Below are positions 45,668 through 59,913 of a stretch of DNA of 64,000 bases, piece after piece (the stretch's first letter is position 1; each line of letters opens with the position of its first letter). Origin of the DNA: Chrysomallon squamiferum (lineage: Eukaryota; Mollusca; Gastropoda; Neomphalida; Peltospiridae). A program made the position numbers and the translations under genes. Below the pieces are notes generated by a model that saw only the letters and a list, made by a program, of their open reading frames with translations, was not told the origin of the DNA and did no database searches. The DNA is taken from NCBI GenBank assembly GCA_012295275.1, contig CM022670.1:1762501-1826500 (forward strand), in the 5' to 3' direction.

Positions 45668-47449
45668 ATGAATAAATGAATAAATAAATATATAAATAAA
45701 AACTAATATAAAAATATTACTTAACTAAAAATTAAAATATGATTATGTTAATATAACATAGCAATAAAATTCATCCGTTTTAATATTATACTGCAGTATC
45801 TATATCTATTCGGTGATAGATCAAAGATAATGTAGTAGTTCATAGTTCACCAGTCTTTGGGGAAATGCAAGCTTTAGTCTGAAAAAGCTTTATGAAAAAA
45901 CTCAAAGATGAAAGGAGTGTATATATCGAAAGTTATCCCTTGTTTATTAGTTAAAGTGTGCATTTCGTTGTTCGAAGAAATAGCGTTCATTTATTTTGTC
46001 TATTTTATTTATTTATGGGACACTAATGTTTGTTAAAAACTGAATGTGGGAATTATAATCAGAAGTAGCGTGTGAGAAGAGATTTATTTGTTTAATGATC
46101 CCAGTTCACGCATAGCAACTCACTAGATCACAACCACCCCAGCTAATGTAAAAGAAAACATGTGATAAACTGTACACGAAACGAATTCACATGAACTAAA
46201 GCTGACCATTTAGTGTATTTAAATAAATGATACATTAGATACAATATTATATTATGTATATAAGTGTATTAACGAGTGTATATACAACGTATTGAGAATA
46301 AAGACTGAAAACATTAACAATTGCTGGTAAAATATACTATATATATATATATAAACACACTGAAAGAAATATTTGCAATTTTACATAAAGCATATCAAAA
46401 TCTTAAAATACCATAAAACTGAAAAATCAACTGTTGTACATAAAAATGAACAATTTTACATAAAACGTACTAAGAGCTGGTACATAAATCACCGAAAAAC
46501 ACCATTAAACAGAAGAAAAAAAATGAGCTGTTGGACACAAAACATATTGAGAAAAACATTAGACTGAATACAAAACACACTGCAAAGTCAACTGGATGGC
46601 TTTCGATAATTGAAGAGGATCTTGATTACATGATTTATCAACCTCGAGTACGATTACATCTGACTACATGGAACTCTACACCGACATCAACGTATCCATC
46701 ACGCCTGTAATTGGAGTGTCGTCTAGCACACTGTCCTGCTATCGGAAATCGACCAAGGGAATCACGTTTAATCGTATTTGAAGATAATTGATGGAATATG
46801 ATAGGCTGGACTGCAGTAAATCATGTCTGTTTTCTATCGGGTATTACATCAGTGGGACGTTTGATATGCATTCGGCTAATCTCTGATCCTTTTGTAACGG
46901 GACTTTTCAAAAGAAATAATAAATCATCTTTAATCGTTTACGATGCTGAAGAATTTATGACAACAACAAAAAATGTCTGTTATTTTTTAAACTTGTTTAT
47001 TTACAGAGGAAGAAATAAAGGGATTTTGTGATAACTTGAGAAGATAATAAAACAGCGTTAACTGACAATGGTGATTACGGATTAGTGACGGCAAAGTCTG
47101 TATAATTTGTTTTGGTTTGTTTATTAAGAGATAATAAATGGCTATTAATAGTGATAAAAGAGATTTTTTGGTGATAACTTAATATTTTAATAAAATAACT
47201 GTTATCGGTGTTGATAATAATGGATTTGTGACAGCAGTTTGTTCATTTTTGATTTTCAAAGAATTAATAAATGAATTTTAATCAATAATTTCTTTTTTTT
47301 TTTTTTTTTTTTTTACAAGAAAAGAAAGGGTTTGTGGCGTTTTTCAGTTAACACATAAAAATAAAAAAAAAATTAAAAATTTAAATATAAAAAAATAAAA
47401 TAAAATAAATAAAAGATATAATAAGTAAATAAATAAATAAATAAAAATA

Positions 47450-47495
<46 letters not shown>

Positions 47496-48880
47496 TACAG
47501 AAAATACGACAAGGTTATGTTGATTTTGATTTTCAAAAGAATAATAAATAAACTTTAACTAAGAATTATAACAATAGTTTGTGTTATGTTTGGTTTTGAA
47601 AGGAATAATATATGCTATTTAATCAATAATGATAATATTCGATTTGTGGCTATTGGTGGCTTTATATATATATATATATTTTTTTTCTTTCTTTATAGGG
47701 TTAAGTTAATAAAACAAGAATAAAAAAACCAGACAAATTTGTTATCTACAGAACATGCTGTTTGTTACTACATACAAAATTGAATAAAGATGCACACTCT
47801 TCAGAAATTAAAAAAGAAACAAATCTAATAACGATATTTTAATGACATTTTATTTCCTGCTTCAACGAATACGTGATCTAGAAAAATGAAATCTGACGAC
47901 TCTATAACCGGATAAGAAGAAAGTTTATTTTGTTTAACAAGATCACAAGCTCGCATCGATTCATTTAATCACTGGCTGTTTGATGTCAAACATTTGGTAA
48001 TTGCGACATGCGATTTTCAGACGTAACTCTACGTTTTCCATCACAGACAGGAGTCTTTTACAATCACGGGAAATGGCAGAATGGAACATCGAAATGGATC
48101 AATTAGAGGCTGATCGAACAGCTGGCGAGCACATTTTCTTTTTCACCACTTAATCTAAAATGGACAGCGACAGCCACGTGATATTCCTTAGGTTAGAATG
48201 GCCGAAGGATCAGTTCTTTTCGGAGCTTTTTCCCGATCAAGCCATTGTTACATGACTAGTCAAAGCCGTCTAATATGCATTCACGTATAAGAGAAGATGC
48301 ACATAAAAAGAATCTAATATTTTTGATATAACAATGTAGCCCCTTTTATGTGAGCATTGGATTTCCTCTTTGGTTAACTGTATGGCTCTTAACTTTCATG
48401 TAACCGCAGATTAAATAGGTGTTAAGTGCGTCAGTAAGTAGAAGAAATAAAAAATGTCCTTCCTACCATGTAAGCCAAAGTGATTCGTGAGAACCCAGAG
48501 AAGGTTATTTCTTTCTTGTATTTTTCATCAAGTGGTTCCAGTCGCTTAAGAGTTACAACAGTATTTCTTTTTTTACTTTTCATTCGTTTTGATAAGTATT
48601 CAGAACTGAAAATATGTTATAACATTTTCTTTCTTTCTTTCTTTTTTTTTTTTTTTTTTTTTTTTTACTAATATACACATTGTTTTTTGTTTTGTTTTTA
48701 CAAAAGTTTAATATATATATTTTTTCATTAAGGAAATTTTAATAAATAAAAATAAATAGTAACCTCCTAATATAAATTCTAACGTATCAGCTTGGCAGTA
48801 AAAAACATCACAACATATTACTTAGAAGAGAAAAATCCCACTGTCGTTCACGTTTGATAATAAACTACAGTTAAACAGAC
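45207..48880. other. GRIN3-like intron
   Basis: About 3.7 kb. Contains (AAT)n at 45210-45250, (CT)n at 45343-45412, (AAAT)n at 45607-45690, poly-T at 47290-47314 and an AAT tract at 47445-47492. A complexity-rich stretch at 48000-48290 (GGATCAATTAGAGGCTGATC, CAGCCACGTGATATTCC) could be regulatory. No other exon was found. Confidence 0.6.
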
Positions 48881-49168
48881 CTGACTGAGAAACGCAAGAT
48901 TCTCGCTCTTCCACCAGCTGCTGCTGTTTTTCTTTCTGATCCACGGAACGAAGTATCTGTAAGCTGCATGTTCCACGAATATCAGAAGTATGGAGATGAT
49001 GACAGAGGTGGACAGGATTATGAAGAGACCGCCCGTGTGTTCCATGCCGTACTGGACAGCGCTGTTTGCTAGGATCCCGTCGCACTTTGGTCTGGTCAGG
49101 TACGTCCTCGTTAGGTCTGTTAACACGCCTGACTCGGAGTACTCGAGTATGCGGTTAGATAACGGTAC
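48881..49168 (-). CDS. GRIN3: NMDA receptor GluN3-like, S2 end and M4 exon
   Basis: Exactly 96 codons, phase 0 on both sides (CTGTTTCAG acceptor, CAGTCAG|GTCTGT donor). It encodes the last part of the S2 ligand-binding lobe (VPLSNRILEYSESGVLTDL), a conserved cysteine (PKCDG) that pairs with one in the preceding exon in this family, then M4 (GLFIILSTSVIISILLIFVE) and a basic post-M4 stretch (WIRKK). It aligns throughout with vertebrate GluN3 in order and spacing. Confidence 0.88.
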
Positions 49169-49775
49169 CTGAAACAGAACAACTGAAGTTTAAAGTTTAT
49201 GAAGACAAAAGCTCTGATAATTCTTTTTAATCTCTGTTATGCACTGAATTCTGGTCTAACAACATGCCAAGAGCAAATAGATTAAATTTCCGTCAACAGG
49301 TTTTTAAATAAAAAAAAATTATATAACGACATTGAAAACACTGATTGATTTTTCTGTCCTCGTCCCATGTAAAGTATTTGTACAACGACAACATCGAAGC
49401 AAACTGATTAATCATCTGCTGTAAGTAAAACATTTGTTTAAGGACACCTCTGAAATATTAAGTTTCCATCGTCGGCTGTTGCAAACAAAATACTTTTTTA
49501 AATCATCATCGGCAGTTCAAACAGAAAAGATTTAAAAATTTGACCAAGCAAGTCGTACACGTTAACAAGTATTTTACTAAACAAACGAAAAAAAAAAAAA
49601 GCGGGAAGAACTGATTTTAAAATATGTTATGGTCTATGAAAAACGAAGAAGGGAAAGAAAAAAGAAAAGAAAACGAAACGAAAGCTGGGTGCGTGTATGA
49701 TTCGTTGAATAAAGTCCCAATGAGTCTGAACTACGCTATTTTGTGTTAGTACTTGCGACGAGAAAGTATCCGAAC

Positions 49776-49926
49776 CTGAAGCCAAGAGAATCTCTGAAGA
49801 CCAAAGGCGTATCCGTCTGTTCCAAAACCTTTTCCAACAAAGCGAACACTGCAGGACTGGTCAAGTCTGGACACAGCATATTCCAGCAGTGGACTGTCGT
49901 CCAAATACACGTCTATCTCACGAGCT
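49776..49926 (-). CDS. GRIN3: NMDA receptor GluN3-like, S2 exon
   Basis: 151 bp. The first base completes an Arg codon from the exon at 53703. It encodes AREIDVYLDDSPLLEYAVSR and on to FVGKGFGTDGYAFGLQ. The Asp in LDDSPLLEY sits where GluN1/GluN3 use Asp to hold the ligand amino group. The VGKxFxxxGYxxGL stretch is the S2 signature, and the Cys in QSCSV is the conserved disulphide partner. The donor is CTTCAG|GTTCGG. Confidence 0.88.
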
Positions 49927-52514
49927 CTGATAATATGCAATATAAAATTATGATATGATATGATTTCATATGATATGATGTAACATGACGTAATGTGGTG
50001 TAATACAATATACTATAGTACAGAATAACTTAGAATAGCACTGTAAAGTATAGTACAACATAGGATAATATAATACAGCACAGTATGGTATAGTATGATA
50101 TAGTATAATAGAGCATAGTATAGTGTAATGTTATGTAATGTAATGTAATGTATATAACAAAATATAGTAAAGTAACATATATTTTGTTTCAGTGCAATAC
50201 ATTACAATGCCCATATAGTACATTTACAATGCAAAATAGTCCAATATAATACAATATTCTAGACATCTGAATGAATATAAATAAAATAGATTTTAAAAAA
50301 TATAAATAATTATCCGTAAAAATATACACGTAACAAGTGAACAGACAAACATGTTATAAACATATCATCTGTTTAAATAGCTAATTACTCCGATACATGT
50401 TTCTGGTTTCATTCATTTCTTTCCATTCGAGTCATATAATTACTCTTTATTCATCCATTCATTCATTTTCATTTAGTTTACAGGAAAATACCATAAATCT
50501 ACTTTGTATGATTTCGTGAAGTTAAAACTCTTGCACAGTTTGTATGATACATATTCTCCCTTTAAAAAAGAAAAAAAAAAGAAAAAAAAAAAGAATAATA
50601 AAAAAAAGAAAAAGAAAAAGAAAAAAAGAAAAGATAAACAAGCAACCACCACCCCTCAAAAGAAGAGAATTCACGATTTAAAAAAAAAAAAAATTATCAA
50701 AACTAGTAATACAAACAAAAACCACCTCCCAAAACTCCCAAAACCCAATAAATAAATAAATAAATAATAAAAAAAAATTAATAAAAATTAAAAAAATAAA
50801 ATAAAATAAAGTAAAACAAAATAAAATATTTTAAAAATCTACTCGTTAGAATAAGAACAACTTTCTTTCCGACGTTCTGAGAGAAATCCAATTTTGTTCA
50901 ATTCGTAAATCTTCTGGGAATCTTTGAGTAAATTAAACACTAAATAAAGGTCAGATGTGCAGAAAGATCACAGCCTCTTCATTTGCGAGTTGTGTCCTGC
51001 AACTCACAGACCTTTCTTCGTTGATGAAAGCGGAAATTAATAGAACGGACATTCACTGTTGTATATGGACAGAAAGAGAAATAGCGAAATGACAGAAAGA
51101 TTTACTCAAATATAATGAAACTGCCAGCAGACGACAAAGAAAGAAAACAAATTGATTGTTTTTAGAGAAGCACTGAAGTGATTTTCTGCGTTGTCACTGG
51201 AGTAAAGATGTTGTTAAAATAGTAATATTTCTAATAAATAAAGATTTTGTTTTGGTGCTTTTTTTTTTTTTTTTTTCAAAATTACATTTTGTTTCAATCA
51301 ATATTTTAAATTGTAAATAATATCATTTTCATAGTTTTGTGGTTAAATGGAAATTATGTAATATGAAAAATAAACAACTGTCAAAAAAGGAAAGAAGAAA
51401 AAAAAAAAGAATAATAATCGTAATAGATGAATAAATAAACAAATCCATAGAGCATAAAGATAAACAGATGAAAACAAATCAAGACAAAACAAAACAGTCA
51501 TATCAATATCAATATTAATATCAATGATTACTGTGTGATAATGAGTAGAAAAATCATCGACCATCATTCCATTTCCGGAAGACAAGACAGTTTGTCAATA
51601 AAAGTACTAATTAGATAAAGTATGGAGAATTGAGAACTTGGTTACAACAAGTCTCAATATTACGATCGAAAACCAGTTTGATAATTTCATTAAACTTTAT
51701 CATTCATTTGATAAAATCAACTTTGCAGTGGCTAATATGTTAGATACACACGAGCCTTCACCGAATACAAATAAGAAATAGGTCATATAGTATCCCAGGC
51801 GTGGACAGAACTCTCGTGAGGTCAAAGGTCAGTTGTTGTGATCACGGCATGCATACATGAAGAGAACAGTGAGGGAAACATTTAAAAAAAAAAAAAGGAA
51901 AAAAAAAAAAGAACGAAAAAAAAAAAAAAAAAAAAATCTTACACTACTGACATCGTATCTAAACTTTCAACATTAAAGGATTTGGTTCGTGTACAACCCC
52001 GAAAAGTCGATTGTTCTTTCTGCTACTGGTTATATCTTTATTCGAGACAGTACGTCACACTTCATTCTTTTTACACAGCGATATTAATCATCTGGATTGA
52101 CTGCCGGATTGACATCCTATTAGCTTGTCTGAGGAACGTGGAGTCTGGTCGATTCATCGATGACAAGATGCTAATTGGGTGGGTTAGGATAGGCACTGTT
52201 TGATAATAGTTATCGTGAGTTGGAAAGACAATCGATTCTTTGTTTTTTCGCCAAGTTAAACTGTCGATACGCATCCATGAGGAATACTCCAGAAACATAC
52301 TTTCCATGTGTAGTATTAAATACTGATAAATTGCTTATTGTCGTTACAACGCCGTGAGTAATTGCCTTGAAAGAGGTTAATGAGGCATGGTACACATTTG
52401 AAAACTGAATCAGTACAAATTAAGTCGTTTGGTTGAACGTCCGTACGTATCGTTTATACCATGTGTGTGTGTGTGTGTGTGTGTGTATTTATATATGTCT
52501 CTGTATATGCCAGT

Positions 52515-52550
<36 letters not shown>

Positions 52551-53702
52551 CCATCCATACACATTTATTTATTTATAAAATACACTGGTTCAGTGGTATG
52601 ACTTTTGGATGGGTGTCATTGATAGCCACAAAAAAGCAAAACTTTAGCTTCATCGCCTTGTGAGGCTAATTTTATACTTTATCAACGTATGTATTTTAAT
52701 TAATCATAGTATCCTCTGTCATTAAAATTCATTATATTTCTTTTGTGTTGTCTGTTCTAACTTTGACGATCTGCATATTTCCCCACCAACAAAAAAAACC
52801 CCAGTTAACTCCTAACTGATTTTCAAATCTGTTAAACTGAGGATGTATTCGTATGTTTGCTACTTGAGTTTAAATTTAAATTTGACTTAATTTTTCAAAA
52901 TAAAAAAAAAATAAAAATAAAAATAATGTATAGAGGGCTTCGGGTTATCTTTATATCACTTCTGAGTAATGGGCGCTGATATTTATCTTAAACCAAGTAT
53001 TAAAATGTAATAAATAAACGATTTAGCTGAGAACTTCCCAAAACACTGACATTTTCCACACTGAAATATATGTTTTTTTTTTTTTTTTATACAGATAGAC
53101 AATCTGAACTATTTCGTTATGGTCAAGAACAAAATTAATCAGTTCGCAGCGAGAACGTCTTCGCTTGTTACCGGCAAATTCTATAGCTGCACCTGTGTGT
53201 CTGTATCTTCATGTCAAAGCCATCATTTATTATAGAAACGTGAGACTAATATAGCTTTCTTTTCAGCATAATAGGTGACGCATATTTGAAGAAAGAATGT
53301 CTATAAAAATGAGGTTACTCAATGCTGTTTTCTAATTATATATTGGTAAAATTGCTCTGTTATGTCATGCTGCATTACATACTTCCAGTTAATCCTTCTT
53401 GTTTATTTTTAAAACATTTTTTTTTTTTTTTTTTTTTTTTTTTAGCATACATATAATTTTTCCTTATTTTGGAAGAAGTATAATGACGTATCAGTTTTGC
53501 AAACAGACTTAGTATAACCGAACGCCTGTTAACTACAGTGTTCCCCAGGAAGATACTTCATTTTACAGTATGGATTAAGAAATTCAGAAACAAAAAGTAG
53601 TTTCCAAACGGATTGAATTGATATTTGTCGTGATTATGTATGTTCTCCATGTCTCTGTATATATGAGAAAAGCTATATTATCGAAATAAGTAATTTTCTT
53701 AC
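49927..53702. other. GRIN3-like intron
   Basis: About 3.8 kb with ATAGTATA-type short repeats (49960-50180), poly-A-rich low complexity (50560-50830, 51880-51940) and GT/CA runs (52460-52550). No exon or gene seen. Open frames are low-complexity. Confidence 0.6.
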
Positions 53703-53836
53703 CTCAGTTTCAATATGGCTTCTTCCGCTGAATGTATGTAATGTGAACGTACATGATTGGACAAATCAGGGTTGATTTTCGACAGAAAAGATTCAACAGC
53801 GCTCGACTTTATCAACGAAACTTTCTTCTGCAAAAG
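53703..53836 (-). CDS. GRIN3: NMDA receptor GluN3-like, first S2 exon
   Basis: CTTTTCCTTTGCAG acceptor and AAACTGAG|GTAAGA donor. It encodes LLQKKVSLIKSSAVESFLSK to AEEAILKLR. The SSA corresponds to the Ser/Ala/Thr ligand-contact segment of S2 (VRESSAEDY in GluN3). A second AG nine bases on (acceptor giving KKVSL first) keeps the frame, so NAGNAG-like alternative starts are possible. Phase 0 in, phase 2 out. Confidence 0.82.
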
Positions 53837-55824
53837 CTGCAAAGGAAAAGAACTAATTTTTTAGAATGTATTTCATACATACATACATCCACATATATGT
53901 ACATACAAATATACATACATACATAATAAATTAATTCATAGAGGCATACACATATACGTATATATTATATATATCTATATATATATATATATCTATCTAT
54001 ATATATATATACAAAAAACATATATATTTAAATATACATACTTAGCTATATAAATACATATACATTCATACATACATACACATACATATATGTAAACAAA
54101 ATACATTATACATACATACATACATATATAGATAGGCATGCATCTATATATATATAGATAGATAGAGGCATACATATATAAAAAAATTTCAACTTAGTCA
54201 TCAGTAAGAAGATAAAGTTAAAATACAAATCAGTGGTTAGAGCGCAGTCGTCATCATGACACAGAAAATCACTTTTCTCTTTGGCTTAATTTTTGTTGTA
54301 CTCTGAGCCGCATTATGGGCGTATCCCGCGGTATGAAAAGTCATCTAATGAATAAAAGTAACCTATGGAGCAGTTTAATGAATAACAGAGAATCCTTGAA
54401 GCAAAGAAATCATTAAAAAAAAAAAAAAAAAACTTGAAATATTATGTTTGACACGTAACAGCCGTCATTGTTAGAATATATTGACACACCGTAAAGCAAA
54501 TATTTACTCACAGGCGTTCACCCTGGAAATCAAATATACACAGAAAAACAATGAAAATATAGAGTTTATCAATAAAGGTAGATACTAAGAAAACAACGTC
54601 ATATCGTTATAAAAGTGAGTTTGTTTGAAATGTAATTTAAGCTGATGCATCCAGTCTGTCCAGAATGTTTTGTGTTAATGAAAAAAAAAACATGTTTGTC
54701 TAGTTTAGCCGTTGATTTCTTTTTATCAGCAGAATCTAGATGTGAATTTAAAAACAAATTCGATATTTTACGAATTTGTGCTAAATTTAAAAATAACAAC
54801 ACAGCAAAACCGAAACAAAAGAAGAAGAAGAACAAAGAATTTTGTTACAGGAACAAGAACATAAAAAATGTAAAATTAAAATAACATTAGTCATTTGAAA
54901 TTTAGCAGTTAAGAACATACATATATATATATATATTTTTTTTTTTTAAAAGGAAAAAATTGAAATCATTGAATAATAAAGTATTAGTTAATCTAACTAA
55001 ATATGCTTTGAATGATTGTATTTTATTTTCGTACGTACAAATAAATATGCTGACACCCAACCAATATACACGTCCACAAACCTGTATTAACTAATCAAAT
55101 AATAATAAACCTACTATCTATGTGTATTTGTGATTTCAGTGTTACAAATGCAATGTAAAATAAAAATATTACACATTTGCATTCCACCCTGAACATATTA
55201 ACCCACTCACAAATCTTCAGTCACGAAAAGTAGAAAGGCAATCCCTAACAAGTACCATTCATAAAAATTAACTACATCGTCCTGAATCAAACAGTGACCT
55301 TCTTCAATGGTCTAATATTTCGTATTGATCAGGAATTTGTCTTCACAATTCTTAATGACCAAAGTGTTTTCAACCACCGCTCAAAAATCTGCACTGTCTC
55401 TGGTTAAACGTTGATCTGTTATGTTCGTAATTATTCGTAAGAGCTTTACTCTCCTCTTTTATTGTTTATATTATTGCGTAGATTCTTTCAGTATTACTAA
55501 ACGTACTGACCTAAGCCACGCATAGTCCGTTCAACAATACATTTAATGGAAATAACGATTGACACTATTAGCTCCACTGTGTATTCAGTCAAAGATAGAA
55601 TTATATTTCTAAGTAGATTACTTTTAGCTGATATAAAGCAACATCTGCAGAATAATGGTGGCGTGGTGCCTTTAAGTCTAAAACTACTGAGATTCAAACG
55701 ATTCAGCCCATTAGGTTTTCATAAGTTAATCAACTTGGACGTAGATACTCTAAATGTTTTTCCATTGTCCGAATAGTCCTACAGATAATGTACTTGCCGT
55801 CAAAGGAAGTTTTAGATTCTATAA

Positions 55825-56165
55825 TTATGTTTCGTCCTCTGCTTCGTGCAGTGAATAATTATACTTTTGTTTGAAATACAAACTGGTAAACTGACAAAAC
55901 TCCATTACACGCTCTAGACACACGTTGATCTCTTTAGCAGTGTTTTCTCAATAACGTCTTCCATATCTGATCAGTCATTAATCCCATGTAATAAATAATA
56001 AAAGCTATCCTGGTTAAACTTACTGTACATCATGGTATTATGTTACAGACGTAGAAGACCCACGTGAAAAAGATTAAAAGTATCCCAGTATCAAGCTGTG
56101 TTTTAATAACACACTTATGACATAGTGAGAGCTTAAAGCTACTAAAGAGTCACCTGAATTGTGTG
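55825..56165. repeat. Dispersed ~340-bp repeat, copy 1 (partner 59415-59740)
   Basis: Shares AATTATACTTTTGTTTGAAA, CTCCATTACACGCTCTAGAC, TAGCAGTGTTTTCTCAATAA and GTCACCTGAATTGTGT in the same order with the second copy 3.6 kb away. Direct orientation, diverged by point changes and small indels. Family unknown. Confidence 0.85.
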
Positions 56166-57222
56166 TGGGGGTTTTTCTCAAGAAAATCAAGCTAAACCTC
56201 TTTTAATAATCTTTAAAATGAGGTTCATTGCCTGTCGAGGTTATACTTAGCTATTTGTGTATTGTAGTATACAATATTCTATCATATTTTTTTGTTGTGG
56301 CGCACACGGCCAACGAAATCAAAACTGCAATTCGTGGTTGTGCTCTCTTTACTAGTTATATCATTGTTTCATTGTTAATGATGACAGAAATAAAAGAAGA
56401 AAAGTTTTTATTTAATGACGTGTTGACAGTCTATCGTTTAATGGCTTCATCCATTCTGATTCTGAAAGAGGAAACCCACCACAGCTGCTAAAAGGGTTCT
56501 TTTCATACAAACCTTCCATGAAAACTGAAATCAAAACTTTGGATAAACCGTTCATTACGATGTGACGTGGACTTTTAAGGCCGACAGCCTTGGATCATGT
56601 GGTTATATCAGATCGTGTTTTCAATTACCCTGGTGTAACAGAGAAGCGTATATCATACATGGCTGTAACAGCTTCCGAGCTATGTGTCTGTATAAACCAA
56701 TCGGCCCCGCTGATGGTTAACAAGAGGAAAAGAAGTTTGAATTTACAATTTAATTAACTTATATCAGCGATAAAAACTGCAGTAAATCTTCTTTTCAACA
56801 CCGTATATATTGCCTACCTCTTTAAATTGCAGATGAAGACCATTTTATGAAGAACGAAAGCTCTTTTGGTTACAACAAATTAAACAAGGATGATTCCATA
56901 TTTTAATTATAAATTTATGTTTTTATAAATATACTAATGTTTCAGAACTAGTTATTCTTAAATGTGGGATTTTCTCTGGGCTGCTCAATATTTTGTTCTT
57001 CAGTCTGTAAACTAATTGGGTCTTTAAAGCTTATTTCTATTGTGCCAATCGTCTAATTATGAGAATTTATTCTTATCTCAAGATTAAGAGTAAACAAACT
57101 GACTGAAACTTTGTGGACAAAAGGAAAACTACTAAACAAATAACGTTACATATAAATTATATTTTTATTTGTTTTTTTCTTTCTCCAACTGCATCTGTCA
57201 TTCTTTCCCTGAAACTTTCTCT

Positions 57223-57423
<201 letters not shown>

Positions 57424-57440
57424 ATCTAGTTATCTATATA

Positions 57441-57728
57441 CAGTGGTACCTCGACTTACGAGTGCCCCAACTGGCGAGTTTTTCGAGTTACGAGCAGTCT
57501 CCCTGTCGATTTTACTTTGAGTTGCGAGCCAAAATCCGAGATACCAGCTAGCTTTAGATACGCCACCGCTAGTTGGCGCAACGAACAACACAACATCCGC
57601 CCAGCATCACGCTTTTTATTCGTTTCCTTCACGTGATTACCTCGCCGTGGAAGCATATCTGTCATGTTGTGCTCGCGTGATGCGCTCGGTCACGGAACGA
57701 ATTAAACTCGTAAGTCGAGGTACCACTG
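57441..57728. mobile_element. 288-bp MITE with 23-bp terminal inverted repeats (pogo/Tigger-like)
   Basis: The ends begin CAGTGGTACCTCGACTTACG and are perfect inverted repeats for 23 bases. The element is flanked by TA on both sides (57439-57440 and 57729-57730), the TA target duplication of Tc1/mariner-type transposons. CAGTGG(T/A)ACCTCG termini are typical of pogo/Tigger elements. There is no transposase. The ends are perfectly matched, which suggests fairly recent activity. Confidence 0.85.
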
Positions 57729-58132
57729 TATCTCTTTCTCTCTCTGAGTCTGTCTTTCAAAATCCTTATTTCATTCTCAGTCCTTTCTCAGCCTCAGTCT
57801 TCCAGCATCTCACATTAACAACACAAACAGATGATTTAAATTGTCCTTATTAATGGACAAATCGTTAATTCCATTTCATGTTGTCAATAGAACAGTAATC
57901 TTCTAGAGAAGCCAGTAATGATGGAGCCAAGTATTTATTCAGCTGATGGCAATGCTCAACTTACAACAAGATTACCGCTTTGGAAGAGGAAAACAGAGAT
58001 AAATATATTCCTCAAAAATATTTATGTAACTGTCATGTATAATATACGACAGCAAATCTCTAGTTTGCGAAAAACTATTTCCAAAATAGTTAAAGTATTT
58101 TTTAATGAACAAATAAATTAATGAATAATAAT

Positions 58133-58157
58133 AATAATGATGATGATGATGATGATG

Positions 58158-58193
<36 letters not shown>

Positions 58194-58205
58194 TAAATTA
58201 TTTAA

Positions 58206-58255
<50 letters not shown>
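58133..58255. repeat. (GAT)n/(AAT)n and (AT)n microsatellites
   Basis: ATGATGATG passing into AATAATAAT (58133-58190), then an AT run (58213-58252). Confidence 0.9.
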
Positions 58256-58257
<2 letters not shown>

Positions 58258-59414
58258 TAAATGCCATGTATATACAAGTGTATAGTTCGAGAAAATACAT
58301 TCACATAGTTCATAAAAATATGTATGTGAAATGAAGTGCACAGATTAAGAATCATAACTGTGCCTGAAGTAAACGAAAACAAAGTTAACGTTACATTTAG
58401 ATTGAGAACGACAGGTGTAATTTCTAAATCGTTTTAATTATCGGTTTTTTGTACTATGTTTATGTTCTTATGACGATTTAAATGTTTGGAATCGCAGAAT
58501 TTAAGATGTGATCGCTGTAGACTCATTGGATGAATAATAAAAAATTAAAAATTAAAATATATATCACGGTCATAAATCTGATAGACACACACTTCATTCA
58601 TAGGCCAAAAAAAACCCACATACTAATATCAAACCGTAATTATACTGAACAACAGACATCGAGATATGGAATCGTTTCCTATATAGAGAGATAAATTACA
58701 TGTACTTGCTCTTGTAAAACTGATTAAAGTTTGCTGAGCAAAGCAGAGAAACCCTCAGACGACAAGATTATAATCAGTTACTAGAAAATATTTCTAAAGA
58801 CTTTCTCAGTGATAGATCAAATCATCGTCGTGGTTTGTATATTTATAGACCTTATGAATATTCATTAGATCGTGAAAAATAAAACAATACGTTTATCGAA
58901 AGACTTAGACCTTAGGATGAACCACCCCTCGGGCGTGCGGTAAAAACTCAAGACCTCATTACCGATGAATCCAGAGCAAAGATATTTCGTACAATAAGCC
59001 TTGTTTGTCTTCCTGGGCACTGGTTAAGTGTAAGTAATTCGGATGGTCACGAAAAGATTAATTAAATCTTTTGCCGTTGACGCGACATCGTGCTTGCAGC
59101 TTCTTTGGTTCAGATCACATCACGACGACTGCAGCTTTGACTGAGTGCATAAATATGAACATCACCGTTAAAAGTAACAATTTCAGGGTTAACCAAAGTT
59201 CATTTTTTTTTCTTTAATGAAAAGGTGATTGAAGAGCACTATCAGAAATAAGTTAATTCTGAAGTAAACAATTCATTTAAAACTACATTTTCCCATGCTC
59301 CCTCTGGAGAAACAATTTCCTGAAAGCCGATGTGTTCTGCATATCAATACCACTACTGTTTTCGGTATTTCTAAAGAAACATACACTTATATACAATTAT
59401 GTATCTCTTCTGTT

Positions 59415-59740
59415 TTGTGCATTCAATAATTATACTTTTGTTTGAAATAGAAACTAATGAACTAACAAAACTCCATTACACGCTCTAGACACACGTTGAT
59501 CTCTTTAGCAGTGTTTTCTCAATAACGTCTTCCATATGTGATCAGTAATAAATAATACAAGTTTTCCTGTGACGCATATGCAGCCTGACTAAACTTATTT
59601 AACATCGTGGTATTATATTAGTGATGTACAAAATCCAAGTGAAAACGAATAAAAGTTTCAGGACATCAAATTGTGTTTAAATATCTTACTTATGACATAC
59701 TGAGAGCTTAGAGCAACCAAACAGTCACCTGAATTGTGTT
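59415..59740. repeat. Dispersed ~340-bp repeat, copy 2
   Basis: Second copy of the 55825-56165 repeat, within the same intron and in the same orientation. Confidence 0.85.
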
Positions 59741-59804
59741 CCCACGCCAAGCGAGCTTTGACATACACAATTAGATTGATAAAGAGATAAAGATTTAGTG
59801 AGAG

Positions 59805-59913
<109 letters not shown>

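Noticed and set aside
46798-47031. 77-codon open frame in the receptor intron
   Set aside because: No recognisable domain or splice context; the length is expected by chance in this much sequence.
50504-50755. Lysine-rich 83-codon frame
   Set aside because: Poly-A low-complexity sequence; composition alone explains it.
57456-57665. Open frame of 69 codons
   Set aside because: Lies wholly inside the 288-bp MITE, which is too short to encode a transposase and shows no domain.
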